NCBI RefSeq assembly: GCF_022024275.1
Contig: NZ_CP091804.1
Coordinates: forward strand, 992,001 to 1,056,000
DNA: 64,000 bases
Direction: 5' to 3'
Source: Sphingopyxis sp. BSN-002
GTDB taxonomy: Bacteria; Pseudomonadota; Alphaproteobacteria; Sphingomonadales; Sphingomonadaceae
This document shows positions 18,762-28,371 of the stretch, in pieces. The position numbers were made by a program, and so were the translations under genes. The notes beneath the pieces were generated by a model that was not told the DNA's origin, did not search any database, and saw nothing but the letters and a program-made list of their open reading frames with translations. Position 1 is the stretch's first letter; each line of letters begins with the position of its first letter.

Positions 18762-20035
18762 CAGCGGCTGATCCTGAGCTGGCCGCCGCCTTCCTGAACC
18801 TTGAAGCCGCGGGCGGCGAGCGCCGCCTTGAGCGCCGCCAGATCGCCGCGGAACGAGACGCGCATCACCGACGTGCCCCCGAGCGCGAGGCTGGTCGTCG
18901 ATGCCGACTGGACGCCTGCGGCACCCGCGACGGCACGCTCGGTCGCCGACACCGAATCGACGTCGGGCGAGTTGTACTGGACGGTAAAGCTCTGGACGCC
19001 GACAGCCGGTGTCGCAGCCGTCGCGCTCGTGTCGGTCTCGCTCGGCAACGCATCCTCATCGGTCGCGAGCTCTTCGGGCAGCTCTTCCTTCTCGACGGGC
19101 TTTTCGAGGACGAGATAGGCATCGGTGCGCAGCACGCCTTCGGCGAGTGCGGTCGTGTAGAGGCTATCCATCCGCGCGACTGCCTTTTCCATCATGTCGG
19201 GCAGCGCCGCGGGGCTGGGGCCGGTCATCGTGAAAGTACCAATGAGCTTGTTGTCGGGACCGAAGCGCGCCGCGAAATAGCCTTTAATGGGACCGCCGGG
19301 ATAGCTGTACTCGACCCGCGCGATCGGCGTCAGCACATCGGCGGCGCCATATTGGTCGAGGATCACGCGCCACCACACGCGCCCGCGGCGGCCGGTCTGG
19401 CCCGCGTTGAGCAGCAGCGTATCGGCGCCAGTGCCCGCGGTGCGGACATAGTCGATCGCGCTCTGGCCGGTATTATATTCGGCCCAGGCGCGCTGCCACG
19501 CGCTGCGCTGTTCGAACACCTGCTGGATGCCGTCGACCGAATAGACGGGAATGACGAGCAGCGGCGGCGAACGGAGCGTGCGGCCGCTGACGCCGAGGAT
19601 CTGGCCGGCACGGACACGGTCGAACTGGACGCCGAGCCGCGCAACATAGCGGCGCGGGCCGATCTGCTCGTCCTCGACGACGACCGCGGTAACGATGCCG
19701 TCGAGCACCGAATCGCCCAGCGCCGGACCGTCGCTGCCGTTGATCCGCTTGTAGAGCTGCGCCCAGCCCTTGCGCTGCGCCTCGCGCCAGCCCTTTTCGC
19801 GCGCATCCTCGGCGTTGTCGCCGGTGACGTCGACCAGTATTCCGCTTGCAAGGAAGTCACCGCTGCTGTTGATCGGCGTGATGCCGCGGTCGCCGCGGCT
19901 GATCTGCCCCTCGACGATACCCGCGAGCAGGATCGCGAAAAACAGGCCGAAAAGCGCCGCCCAGCGCCAGTCGCGCGGGCCAAGCGAGCGAAGCCAGAAG
20001 CCGGGAGTCGAACGGGGGAAAGCGGCCGCAGTCAT
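18761..20035 (-). CDS. Membrane-anchored protein of unknown function (DUF2066-like)
   Basis: A 424-residue protein with one transmembrane segment (about 25-44, [18 protein letters not shown]) and a large, probably periplasmic part. The region [20 protein letters not shown] and the overall layout resemble the DUF2066 family often found upstream of hda genes. A Thr/Ala/Glu-rich linker (about 320-345) precedes a small ferredoxin-like or heavy-metal-associated-like C-terminal domain (about 345-424). First gene of the operon with hdaA, ppk and ppx. No catalytic motif is evident. Confidence 0.7.
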   Translation of the reverse strand: MTAAAFPRSTPGFWLRSLGPRDWRWAALFGLFFAILLAGIVEGQISRGDRGITPINSSGDFLASGILVDVTGDNAEDAREKGWREAQRKGWAQLYKRINGSDGPALGDSVLDGIVTAVVVEDEQIGPRRYVARLGVQFDRVRAGQILGVSGRTLRSPPLLVIPVYSVDGIQQVFEQRSAWQRAWAEYNTGQSAIDYVRTAGTGADTLLLNAGQTGRRGRVWWRVILDQYGAADVLTPIARVEYSYPGGPIKGYFAARFGPDNKLIGTFTMTGPSPAALPDMMEKAVARMDSLYTTALAEGVLRTDAYLVLEKPVEKEELPEELATDEDALPSETDTSATAATPAVGVQSFTVQYNSPDVDSVSATERAVAGAAGVQSASTTSLALGGTSVMRVSFRGDLAALKAALAARGFKVQEGGGQLRISR

Positions 20036-20120
20036 ATCTTCTCTATGCTCTGCCCAAAAGCGAGGCTCCGGACAAGGAAATCATGGCATTTGTCGGCCGG
20101 AAGCGTTAGTCGCGCGGGCC

Positions 20121-21227
20121 ATGGATTCCAAGCACAACCAACCCGCCTCCTACACTTATGCGCAGGCCGGCGTCTCGATCGAGACCGGCAATGCGCTGGT
20201 CCGTGCCATCGCCCCGCTCGCGCGATCGACCCGCCGCCCGGGCGCCGACGCCGACCTTGGCGGGTTTGGCGGCTTCTTCGACCTGAAGGCGGCGGGGTTC
20301 AACGACCCCCTGCTCGTCGCGGCAAACGACGGCGTCGGCACCAAGCTGAAGCTCGCGATCGAATCGGGCAAGCATGACGGCGTGGGAATCGACCTCGTCG
20401 CGATGTGCGCGAACGATCTGATCGTACAGGGCGCCGAGCCGCTGTTTTTCCTCGATTATTATGCCACGGGCAAGCTCGACAACGATGTCGCGACCGAAGT
20501 CGTCGCGAGCATCGCCGAGGGTTGCAAGCAGGCCGGTTGCGCACTGATCGGCGGCGAAACCGCCGAGATGCCGGGCATGTATTCGGACGGCGACTATGAT
20601 CTTGCGGGCTTCTGTGTCGGCGCGGTCGAGCGCGATCAGGTGCTGACCGCCGACAAGGTGGCGGCGGGCGACGTCATTCTGGGCCTCGCCTCGTCGGGCG
20701 TACATTCGAACGGCTTTTCGCTCGTGCGCCGCCTCGCGGCCGACAAGGGTTGGAAGCTCGACCGCCCTGCCCTGTTCGACCAGAATATCCGCCTGATCGA
20801 CGCGCTGATGGCGCCGACGCGCATCTATGTGAAGAGCCTGCTTCCGCTTGTGAAAACCGGCAGGATCCATGCGTTGGCTCACATTACCGGCGGCGGCTTG
20901 CTCGAGAATATCCCGCGCATCCTGCCCAAGACGCTGCACGCGCATGTCGACGCCGACGCGTGGGAGCAACCGCGGCTGATGGCGTTCCTGCAAGCGCAGG
21001 GCAATATCGAGCCCGAGGAAATGGCGCGCACCTTCAACTGCGGGATCGGCATGGCGGTCGTCGTTGCCGAAGCCGACGTCGCCGACGTGACATCCGCGCT
21101 CGAAGCTGCTGGCGAGACGGTCCACCGCATTGGCCATATCGCCGAAGGGGAAAAGGGCTGCACGGTCAGCGGCGGGTCCGAGACCTGGAGTGCCATGGCC
21201 GCATGGAGCGCCACGCATAATGGCTAA
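20121..21227 (+). CDS. purM: Phosphoribosylformylglycinamidine cyclo-ligase
   Basis: AIR synthetase, fifth step of purine biosynthesis. The 368-residue protein starts at the ATG at 20121 ([19 protein letters not shown]). It shows the family motifs [45 protein letters not shown] and [15 protein letters not shown]. The frame extends upstream of 20121, but that part is antisense to the DUF2066-like gene. Its last 8 bases overlap purN, indicating translational coupling. Confidence 0.96.
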   Translation: MDSKHNQPASYTYAQAGVSIETGNALVRAIAPLARSTRRPGADADLGGFGGFFDLKAAGFNDPLLVAANDGVGTKLKLAIESGKHDGVGIDLVAMCANDLIVQGAEPLFFLDYYATGKLDNDVATEVVASIAEGCKQAGCALIGGETAEMPGMYSDGDYDLAGFCVGAVERDQVLTADKVAAGDVILGLASSGVHSNGFSLVRRLAADKGWKLDRPALFDQNIRLIDALMAPTRIYVKSLLPLVKTGRIHALAHITGGGLLENIPRILPKTLHAHVDADAWEQPRLMAFLQAQGNIEPEEMARTFNCGIGMAVVVAEADVADVTSALEAAGETVHRIGHIAEGEKGCTVSGGSETWSAMAAWSATHNG

Positions 21228-22170
21228 GGCGCGCGTCGCCGTCCTGATCTCCGGCGCCGGCACCAATATGGCGGCGCTGCTTTACGCCGCGAAAGCCGCC
21301 GATTGCTCCTATGAGCTGGTGCTCGTCGCCAGCAACAATCCCGACGCGCCCGGCCTCGCGATCGCCGAGGCCGAAGGTGTTCCGACATGGAGCCTGTCGC
21401 ACAAGGGCATGAACCGCGACGCGTTCGACGCGCTGGTCGACGGGCAATTGCGCGATGCCCGCGTCGAGTTCGTCGCGCTCGCGGGCTATATGCGCATCCT
21501 GAGCGATGACTTCGTCGATCGCTGGGCCGGCAAGATGGTCAATATCCATCCCAGCCTGCTGCCGAAATATGCCGGGCTGAATACCCACCAGCAGGCAATC
21601 GACGCGGGCGACGGCTTCGGCGGCTGCAGCGTGCATATCGTGACGCCGGGTGTCGACGAAGGCCCGGTCCTGGCGCAGACCGAGGTTGCGATCGTCGCGG
21701 GCGATACCGCCGGGAGTCTTGCCGAACGCGTCCGCTTTGCCGAACACCAGCTCTATCCGACCACCCTCGCCGCTTTCGTCGCGCGCGAACGCTCGCCCGA
21801 CTGGCTGCTCGGCCGCGTCCGCGAGCTCGCGATGGCGCTGCCCGAGGCCGACGAGGTCACATCGCACGGCATGCCCTGCTTCGGGATCGTGAAGGGCAAG
21901 AAGTTCGCCTATTTCACGCAGGACCATCACGGCGACGGCAAGACCGCGCTGCTGGTCAAGATCAGCGGTGCCGACGAGCAGGCGCAGCTGATCGAACTCG
22001 ACGAGGATCGTTATTATCGCCCCGCCTATTTCGGCGACGGCTGGATCGGTATAAGGCTCGATCTGGGCGATACCGACTGGGACGCGATCGGCGAATGGCT
22101 GCGCAAGAGCTGGCTCGCGATTGCACCGAAGAAGCTGGCGGGGTTGATGGGAGCAGCGGAGGAGTTCTGA
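21220..22170 (+). CDS. purN: Phosphoribosylglycinamide formyltransferase fused to an MmcQ/YjbR-like domain
   Basis: GAR transformylase, third step of purine synthesis, using 10-formyl-tetrahydrofolate. Residues 1-190 are a complete Pur[12 protein letters not shown] for phosphate binding and catalytic Asn108, His110 and Asp146 ([22 protein letters not shown]). PurN normally ends near residue 200-215, but this protein runs to 316. Residues about 193-310 read as an MmcQ/YjbR (DUF419) domain: [44 protein letters not shown] and [13 protein letters not shown]. There is no obvious linker. The ATG overlaps the end of purM. The domain assignment is by motif pattern; the role of the extra domain is unknown. 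Confidence 0.9.
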   Translation: MAKARVAVLISGAGTNMAALLYAAKAADCSYELVLVASNNPDAPGLAIAEAEGVPTWSLSHKGMNRDAFDALVDGQLRDARVEFVALAGYMRILSDDFVDRWAGKMVNIHPSLLPKYAGLNTHQQAIDAGDGFGGCSVHIVTPGVDEGPVLAQTEVAIVAGDTAGSLAERVRFAEHQLYPTTLAAFVARERSPDWLLGRVRELAMALPEADEVTSHGMPCFGIVKGKKFAYFTQDHHGDGKTALLVKISGADEQAQLIELDEDRYYRPAYFGDGWIGIRLDLGDTDWDAIGEWLRKSWLAIAPKKLAGLMGAAEEF

Positions 22171-22172
22171 CG

Positions 22173-22796
22173 ATGGCGCGATTGTTCGCTTGTCTGTTGA
22201 TCCTGTTGCTTGGCGGCTGCGGAATGGCTGTTTCCGAAAAACCGATGTTCGCCGAAGCCGACGCGGCGGGCGCGCCGACGCCCGCCGACGGCATCTGGCT
22301 GATCCGGGACAAGGCCGATTGCCGTTTCGACGAAGCCGAGCCGATGGCGCGCTGGCCCGCATGCGCAAGCTGGGCCGAATATCGCGACGGCCGCTGGTTC
22401 GAGCCCGTCGGCGGTCGCGGTCCGACGATGAAACCGCTCGAGAGCGACATCCTGCTTGTCGGCGGCAAGGTCGCACTGATGCAGATCCGCTACGCCGAAG
22501 GAATCGACGGCACCGGAAAGGATCCCGTCTATTTCTTCATGGCTTTCGACAATCCGGCCGGAGACCGGAAACTCAAGTCCATTGCCCTGTGGCCGGTCAT
22601 GTGCGGCACGAAGATCGACTACAAGACCGCCGCGGAAGAACGCAGTCCCGAACCGGTCGTGAAAAAGCGCTATCCGGGCTTCGACGAAAAATGCCGGCCC
22701 GCGTCGCAGAAAGCATTACGATCCGCTGCGTCGGCAAGCCGCCCGGAGCCGTCCAAGCTTCTTCGCCTCGAATGGATGCGCGAGCGGCAGGGCTAG
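22173..22796 (+). CDS. Hypothetical lipoprotein
   Basis: A 207-residue protein starting two bases after the purN stop, with a strong GGAGGAG ribosome binding site inside purN. A signal sequence with lipobox LGGC (Cys16) predicts a lipoprotein. The mature part is polar with several conserved-looking aromatic residues (IWLIRDKADCRFDEAEPMAR, VYFFMAFDNPAGDRK) and Cys pairs. I do not recognise a family. It probably shares the purMN transcript, though nothing ties it to purine metabolism. Confidence 0.65.
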   Translation: MARLFACLLILLLGGCGMAVSEKPMFAEADAAGAPTPADGIWLIRDKADCRFDEAEPMARWPACASWAEYRDGRWFEPVGGRGPTMKPLESDILLVGGKVALMQIRYAEGIDGTGKDPVYFFMAFDNPAGDRKLKSIALWPVMCGTKIDYKTAAEERSPEPVVKKRYPGFDEKCRPASQKALRSAASASRPEPSKLLRLEWMRERQG

Positions 22797-22807
22797 CCGA
22801 CGCCTAC

Positions 22808-22838
22808 GAAAAAGGCCGCCGGATTGCTCCGGCGGCCT
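22808..22838 (-). terminator. Rho-independent terminator of ndk
   Basis: A perfect 11-bp inverted repeat (AGGCCGCCGGA at 22813-22823, TCCGGCGGCCT at 22828-22838) with loop TTGC. On the minus strand it is followed by TTTTTC, so it terminates ndk transcription. The plus side has only TCTTC after the stem, so it may act weakly on the converging lipoprotein transcript. Confidence 0.85.
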
Positions 22839-22863
22839 CTTCGGTCCGGGTTTGCCGTTTGGC

Positions 22864-23286
22864 TTAGCCGACGATTTCTTCGGGCTTGAAGAAATAGGCG
22901 ATTTCGATCGCCGCATTCTCGTCGCTGTCCGAGCCGTGGACGGTGTTCGCTTCGATGCTCTCGGCGAGTTCCTTGCGGATCGTGCCGGGCTCGGCGTTCG
23001 CCGGGTTGGTCGCGCCCATGATGTCGCGGTTCGCCTGCATCGCGTTCTCGCCCTCAAGGACCTGCACGACGACGGGTCCGCTGATCATGAAGTCGACGAG
23101 TTCGCCGAAGAAGGGGCGTTCCTTATGCACCGCATAGAAGCCTTCGGCCTGTTCGCGGGTCATGTGGATGCGCTTCGATGCGACGACGCGCAGCCCGGCG
23201 TCTTCCAGCATCTTGGTGACGGCGCCGGTGATGTTGCGACGCGTGGCGTCGGGCTTGATGATCGAGAAGGTGCGAGTGATCGCCAT
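22864..23286 (-). CDS. ndk: Nucleoside diphosphate kinase
   Basis: Transfers the gamma phosphate of ATP to NDPs through phospho-His117, visible in TVHGSDS. The 140-residue protein has the usual opening (TFSIIKPDA, residues 6-14) and normal length. It ends 26 bp before a strong intrinsic terminator on its own strand. Upstream on the minus strand lie the small lipoprotein, holC and pepA. Confidence 0.97.
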   Translation of the reverse strand: MAITRTFSIIKPDATRRNITGAVTKMLEDAGLRVVASKRIHMTREQAEGFYAVHKERPFFGELVDFMISGPVVVQVLEGENAMQANRDIMGATNPANAEPGTIRKELAESIEANTVHGSDSDENAAIEIAYFFKPEEIVG

Positions 23287-23395
23287 GGGGAAGCTCCTGC
23301 GTTGGTTTGTTATATGATGCGCGCGCCTCTAGCCGCGCTTTTGCGTGGCCGCAAGGACGAAGCCGCGAACGCCGTCAAACTGCCCCGGCGCGCCG

Positions 23396-23854
23396 CTATT
23401 TCCCCATCACCGCACCCATGACGCGGTTCCCCGACTGGATGATGGTGAATTTTACATCGCCCGATCCGTCGGGACGGTCGGCGACAAAGATCGTTGTGCT
23501 TCCACCCTCGACCTGACCGGTGATCTTCATGCCCTGCGCTTCGGCCTGCTTCCGGAAATGCGCGATGACGTCGGCCACCTTCGCTTCGACCTCGAAACTC
23601 GCAGCAGTGCCGCCATCATAGGTCGAGGCGGAGAAGTTCCGGGCCGGTCTCGACCCCGGATAAGGCGAGAAGCCCTTGGGATATTGCTGATTGTCGTCGC
23701 CGAATTTCGTTTCGCCTACCCCGTCCCGTACGGGCGCTTGAGGGGTGACTACATCGGCCGGCGAGCCCTGATCGCCACCACGCGCCACGGCTTGCCCCTC
23801 GCCGCTGCCGCAAGCCATCAACAGCAGTGCCGCCATCAGACCCGTTTCGCGCAT
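23396..23854 (-). CDS. Small hypothetical lipoprotein
   Basis: A 152-residue protein with a short signal sequence and lipobox LMAC (Cys15), a Gly/Asp/Gln-rich linker (about 20-60), then a small alpha/beta domain (about 70-150) with FEVEAKVADVIAHFRKQAEA. This layout is common in sphingomonad lipoproteins of unknown role. It lies 18 bp after holC on the same strand and 109 bp before ndk. Confidence 0.65.
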   Translation of the reverse strand: MRETGLMAALLLMACGSGEGQAVARGGDQGSPADVVTPQAPVRDGVGETKFGDDNQQYPKGFSPYPGSRPARNFSASTYDGGTAASFEVEAKVADVIAHFRKQAEAQGMKITGQVEGGSTTIFVADRPDGSGDVKFTIIQSGNRVMGAVMGK

Positions 23855-23872
23855 AATCCTTAGCCCCGCTCC

Positions 23873-24322
23873 CTATGGCCCCTCGGACCAGCGTCCGTTT
23901 TCATCCTGCTTCCAGAAACGGTTGTCGACATCGTCGCGCGCCGCGAGCGCGCGCCAGGTCGCGCGGGCATCGTCGATGCGGCTGTTGTCGAAGAGCAGAA
24001 AGGTACGCTCGAAGGCCAGCGCCTCCTCGCGCCATTCGCCGTCGGCGAGCGCGATATGGGTGGCGCCGTTGGGCGGCACGGCATCGAGCGTGCCGGCGAG
24101 CAGGATCGGCTCGATCGCCTCGTCCGGTGAACCCGCATTCCCGTGCGGCAGGAAGCCGGCGGGCTGCAGCGTCCACAGCGCTTCGTCGATCGACTGCCGC
24201 TGCATCGCCGGGGCGGCGACCACCAGCAGGCGGTCGCCATTCCCCAGGATTCGCGTCGCGATCGCCGGCAGCACCCGTTCGACCGGGTCGCGGGTCAGCC
24301 GGTAGAAGTCGACGCGCGCCAC
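23873..24322 (-). CDS. holC: DNA polymerase III chi subunit (HolC)
   Basis: The chi subunit of the clamp loader, linking it to SSB. I chose the GTG at 24322 (VARVDFYRLTRDPVERVL, 149 residues) because AGGAG lies 5 bases upstream and homologues begin with this sequence; the frame continues 38 codons further into pepA. Typical HolC features are the basic N-terminal strand, LLVVAAPAMQRQSIDEALW and FDNSRIDDARATWRALA near the end. It follows pepA after 17 bp, a pairing also common in other proteobacteria. Confidence 0.88.
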   Translation of the reverse strand: MARVDFYRLTRDPVERVLPAIATRILGNGDRLLVVAAPAMQRQSIDEALWTLQPAGFLPHGNAGSPDEAIEPILLAGTLDAVPPNGATHIALADGEWREEALAFERTFLLFDNSRIDDARATWRALAARDDVDNRFWKQDENGRWSEGP

Positions 24323-24339
24323 GCTCTCCTGCCCTCTGC

Positions 24340-25785
24340 TCAGCCCTCGTGGTTGTCGGCGATATAACGGTCGAGCAGGCGCACGCCATAACCCGTCGCG
24401 CCCTTGCCATAGACCGCGCCGTCCTTGTCGGCCCACGCCATGCCCGCGATGTCGAGATGCGCCCAGGCGACGCCCTCGTTTACATAGCGCTTCAGAAACT
24501 GCGCCGCGGTGATCGAGCCGCCTTCGCGCGGGCCGATATTCTTCATGTCGGCGATCGGGCTGTCGATCAGCTTGTCATAGGCAGGCGACAGCGGGAAGCG
24601 CCACAGCTTGTTGTTGCTGCCCTCGCCTGCTGCGATCAGGTCGGCGGCGAGCTTGTCGTCGTTGGCGAAGATGCCCGCATATTCGTGGCCGAGCGAGATC
24701 ACCATCGCGCCGGTCAGCGTTGCGAGGTCGACGATCACCTTGGGATCATAGGACTTCTGGGCCCAACTGATCGCGTCGCACAGGACAAGGCGGCCCTCGG
24801 CGTCGGTGTTGAGCACCTCGACCGTCTGGCCCGACATCGTGCTGACGATGTCGCCGGGACGCATCGCATTGCCGTCGGGCATATTCTCGACCAGCCCGAC
24901 GACACCGACGACGTTCGCCTTTGCCTTGCGGCCCGCGATCGCCTTGATGGCCCCAGCAACGGCGCCTGCGCCGCCCATGTCCCACTTCATCATGTCCATG
25001 CCCGGTCCGGGCTTCAGGCTGATGCCGCCGGTGTCGAAGGTGACGCCCTTGCCGATGAAGACGACCGGCGCCTCACCCGGCGTCCCGCCGTTCCAGCGCA
25101 TCGCGAGCAGCCGCGGCGGGCGCGTCGAGCCCTGCGCGACGCCGAGCAGCGCGCCCATGCCGAGCGCTTTCATCTGGCGCTCGTCGAGGACTTCCAGCTC
25201 CACGCCGAGGTCGGCGAGATGCTGGCAGCGTTCGACGAAGGTTTCGGGATAGAGGACATTCGGTGGCTCGGCGACGAGCGTCTGGGTCAGTGCAACACCG
25301 TCGGCGACCGCCGAATAGCTGCCCCAGCGCGCCGACAGATCGCCCGCGGGCGATGCAATGACGACCGTCTGCAGCGTGGGCCTGGCATTTTCGGCGAGGC
25401 GCGTGCGATAGGTGTCGATGCGCCAGTTGCGCAGCCGCGCGCCCATGGCGAAGGCAAGCACATCGTCCTCGTCGGTCTGGCCGGCGCTCGCGAAATCGAC
25501 ATGGACGGCGGTGACGCCGCTCGTCTGCAACCGCGCGACGAGCGCCGCGCCGGCGCGTTCGAGGTCGTGCGCGCTGCCTTCACCGATGCCCACGAGCAGG
25601 AGGCGCTTTGCCTGTTCGCCGTCGATCGCGGCGGTTTCAGCGATTGCGCCTGCAGCGCCCTCGAAGCGCGCCTGCTTGGCCGCAGCACCGAGCAGCGCCC
25701 CGAGCGCTCCCGCCTCGCCCTTGCGGACGGGAAAAGCGACGACGTCGGCAGACGCATCGATTTGCGCGACAAACTGGATGTCCAT
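24340..25785 (-). CDS. pepA: Leucyl aminopeptidase (M17)
   Basis: A cytosolic dizinc aminopeptidase, 481 residues. The N-terminal domain is variable. The C-terminal M17 catalytic domain contains GKGVTFDTGGISLKP (about 245-259), with the metal-binding Lys/Asp, and the signature NTDAEGRL at 326-333. GVVGLVENMPDGNAMRPGDI lies between. Length and order are normal. It is upstream of holC on the same strand and divergent from lptD. Confidence 0.95.
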   Translation of the reverse strand: MDIQFVAQIDASADVVAFPVRKGEAGALGALLGAAAKQARFEGAAGAIAETAAIDGEQAKRLLLVGIGEGSAHDLERAGAALVARLQTSGVTAVHVDFASAGQTDEDDVLAFAMGARLRNWRIDTYRTRLAENARPTLQTVVIASPAGDLSARWGSYSAVADGVALTQTLVAEPPNVLYPETFVERCQHLADLGVELEVLDERQMKALGMGALLGVAQGSTRPPRLLAMRWNGGTPGEAPVVFIGKGVTFDTGGISLKPGPGMDMMKWDMGGAGAVAGAIKAIAGRKAKANVVGVVGLVENMPDGNAMRPGDIVSTMSGQTVEVLNTDAEGRLVLCDAISWAQKSYDPKVIVDLATLTGAMVISLGHEYAGIFANDDKLAADLIAAGEGSNNKLWRFPLSPAYDKLIDSPIADMKNIGPREGGSITAAQFLKRYVNEGVAWAHLDIAGMAWADKDGAVYGKGATGYGVRLLDRYIADNHEG

Positions 25786-25916
25786 GCGATTACTTTCTTA
25801 TGCGGAGATTGATTGGAACGTGCCGGACCGATAGGGGTTTCGCCTGCGAGTTGCAAAACAAAGCAGAACATACCGTCCGGGTGGACACCAGATAAGGCGT
25901 GGGACAAAGATATCAA

Positions 25917-28229
25917 ATGAGCTGGGCTTTGTTCCATCGATCGGCGCGCACGCGGCCCCTGTGGCTGATGACGGCGAGCGGCGCCGCGCTGATGGCCTGC
26001 CCCGTCGCCGCGCAGCAGACCGTCGAGCCGCCGCGGATAGAGGCACCCGCCACGCCGGCAGGGCAGCCCGACCTGCAGAATCGCGACGCTTCGGCGGCGG
26101 CGACCGACGCGCCGGTTTCAAAGGCCGAAGACCAGATCGGCTTCGCGGCCGACAACATCAATTATGATAACGACACCGACATTGTCGTCGCCGAAGGCAA
26201 TGTCGCCATGAACCGCGACACCGTCGACATGCGCGCCGACAAGGTGACATGGAATCGCAAGACCGGCGAAGTGGTCGCCGAGGGCAATGTCGCGATCAAG
26301 AACCCCGAGGGGGACACCGCGTATGGCGACCGGATCGTCCTGACCGATACCCTCCGCGACGGCGTCGTCGAGAATCTGCTCGTCGTGCTCGACAATGGCG
26401 CGCGCCTTGCCGCAGTAAAGGGCACGCGCTTCGACAACGGCAATATCGAGCTGGAAAATGCGGCCTATACGCCCTGCCCCGTCGCGGACGACAGCGGCTG
26501 TCCCAAGAATCCGAGCTGGCAGGTGCGGGCGGTCCGCGTGATCTATGATCGCGGCAAGAACAAGGTCCGGTACAAGGGCGCACGGATCGAGATGTTCGGC
26601 CTGCCGCTGATCCCGCTGCCGGGACTCAGCCATCCGGCGAACCAGGAAGCCGGAAGCGGCCTGCTCGTTCCCGAAATCCGCCTCGACCGCACCAATGGTT
26701 TCGAGGTTGCCGTCCCCTATTATCTCCGGCTTGCGCCCGATCGCGACATCACGATCACGCCGCACCTCTACACCAGTTCGGCGCCGATGATCGAAGGCGA
26801 GTTCCGCGCGCTGACCGACATCGGATCCTTTCGCATCAACGGCTTCGCAACCCACAGCGCGGTGGTTCCGGTCTCCGGCCAGGTGATCGATCCCAACCGA
26901 CAGTTCCGCGGCTATCTGGAAAGTGCAGGCAAGTTCCAGTTCGATCCGCGCTGGAGCCTGACCTATTCGGGACGCATCACGACCGACCGCACCTTCATGC
27001 GGCGTTACGACATCAGCCGTGACGACCGGCTGCGTTCGACGTTCGAGCTCGAACGGATCGGCGGGCAGAGCTATCTCTCGATTGCCGGCTGGGCGACGCA
27101 GACGCTGCGTGTCAACGACGTGCAGGGGCAACAGCCGGTCGCGCTGCCGATCATCGACTATCGCCAGCGCCTCGCCGACCCGCTGCTCGGCGGCCAGATC
27201 GAATTGCAGCTCAATACGCTGGCGATCGGACGCACAGCCGGTCAGGATACCCAGCGCGCCTTCGCCGGCGCCACGTGGAACCTGCGCGGCCTGACCGGCA
27301 TGGGTCAGGAAGTGGTACTGACCGCGATGGTGCGCGGCGATGTCTATCACAGCGACGAGAATCTGCTGACCTCGATCCCGGGCTATCGCGGCAAATCGGG
27401 CTGGGAAGGTCGCGGCATCGCTGCGGTCGCCGCCGACATGCGTTGGCCGTTTATCGGCGAATTCGCGGGCGGCACCCAGACGCTGACCCCGCGCATCCAG
27501 ATCGTCGCAACCCCGCAGCTCAAGAATCTGGACATCCCGAACGAGGATTCGCGTGCGTTCGACCTTGAGGACAGCAACCTGTTCGCGATCAACCGTTTCT
27601 CGGGATACGACAGGTTCGAGGACGGCGCGCGCATCACCTATGGCCTCGAATGGAACTACAGCCGGCCGGGTTTCAACATCAGCTCGGTCGTCGGGCAAAG
27701 CTATCGCCTGTCCGACAAGCCCAGCCTGTTCCCGGATGGCACGGGGCTGACCGACCGCACGTCGGACATCGTCGGACGCACGACGGTCGCGTACAAGGAT
27801 TTCATCCGGCTGACGCACCGGTTCAGGCTCGACAAGGATAATCTGGCGATCCGCCGCAACGAATTCGACGCGACGATCGGCAGCCGGTCGACCTATGCGG
27901 TGCTGGGCTATTCGCGGCTCAACCGCGACATCTTGCTGCTCGGTGAGGACCTGCAGGACCGCGAGGAAGCCCGGGTCGGCGGCCGCGTCGCCTTCGCCAA
28001 GAACTGGTCGATCTTCGGATCGGCCATTATCGACCTGACCAGCAAGAGCGACGATCCGCTGAGCGTCGCCGATGGCTTCGATCCGATTCGGCATCGTCTT
28101 GGCGTCGCGTATGACGACGAATGCCTGTCGATCGCGCTGACGTGGCGCCGCGACTATATCGACACCGGCGACGCGCGGCGCGGCAACAGCTTCTCGTTCC
28201 GCATCGCGTTCCGCAATCTCGGGTTCTGA
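25917..28229 (+). CDS. lptD: LPS-assembly protein LptD
   Basis: Outer-membrane barrel that inserts lipopolysaccharide. About 770 residues from the ATG at 25917; a GTG at 25899 would add six residues. A signal peptide ends near PVAAQQ. The LptA/OstA-like domain (about 75-190) has the repeated GNV pattern (DIVVAEGNVAMNRDTVDMRA, VVAEGNVAIKNPEGDTAYGD). A C-terminal beta-barrel ends in Phe. It heads the operon lptD-surA-pdxA-rsmA, the arrangement known from many proteobacteria. Confidence 0.94.
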   Translation: MSWALFHRSARTRPLWLMTASGAALMACPVAAQQTVEPPRIEAPATPAGQPDLQNRDASAAATDAPVSKAEDQIGFAADNINYDNDTDIVVAEGNVAMNRDTVDMRADKVTWNRKTGEVVAEGNVAIKNPEGDTAYGDRIVLTDTLRDGVVENLLVVLDNGARLAAVKGTRFDNGNIELENAAYTPCPVADDSGCPKNPSWQVRAVRVIYDRGKNKVRYKGARIEMFGLPLIPLPGLSHPANQEAGSGLLVPEIRLDRTNGFEVAVPYYLRLAPDRDITITPHLYTSSAPMIEGEFRALTDIGSFRINGFATHSAVVPVSGQVIDPNRQFRGYLESAGKFQFDPRWSLTYSGRITTDRTFMRRYDISRDDRLRSTFELERIGGQSYLSIAGWATQTLRVNDVQGQQPVALPIIDYRQRLADPLLGGQIELQLNTLAIGRTAGQDTQRAFAGATWNLRGLTGMGQEVVLTAMVRGDVYHSDENLLTSIPGYRGKSGWEGRGIAAVAADMRWPFIGEFAGGTQTLTPRIQIVATPQLKNLDIPNEDSRAFDLEDSNLFAINRFSGYDRFEDGARITYGLEWNYSRPGFNISSVVGQSYRLSDKPSLFPDGTGLTDRTSDIVGRTTVAYKDFIRLTHRFRLDKDNLAIRRNEFDATIGSRSTYAVLGYSRLNRDILLLGEDLQDREEARVGGRVAFAKNWSIFGSAIIDLTSKSDDPLSVADGFDPIRHRLGVAYDDECLSIALTWRRDYIDTGDARRGNSFSFRIAFRNLGF

Positions 28230-28371
28230 TTCGCCCGCGGCGCTCAGCCCACGTTCAGCGTCCGGGCACTAGATCGAACCGCAGTTATGACATGCAAACA
28301 CGCGTTTGCGCTGGACCATCGGGCACGTCCGCTGATACGGAGCGGGCCGGAACCTCTCGAATAGGGTAAAA

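Noticed and set aside
24323..24436. N-terminal extension of HolC into pepA
   Set aside because: The extension is Arg/Gly-rich shadow translation of pepA, and the GTG at 24322 has a good ribosome binding site.
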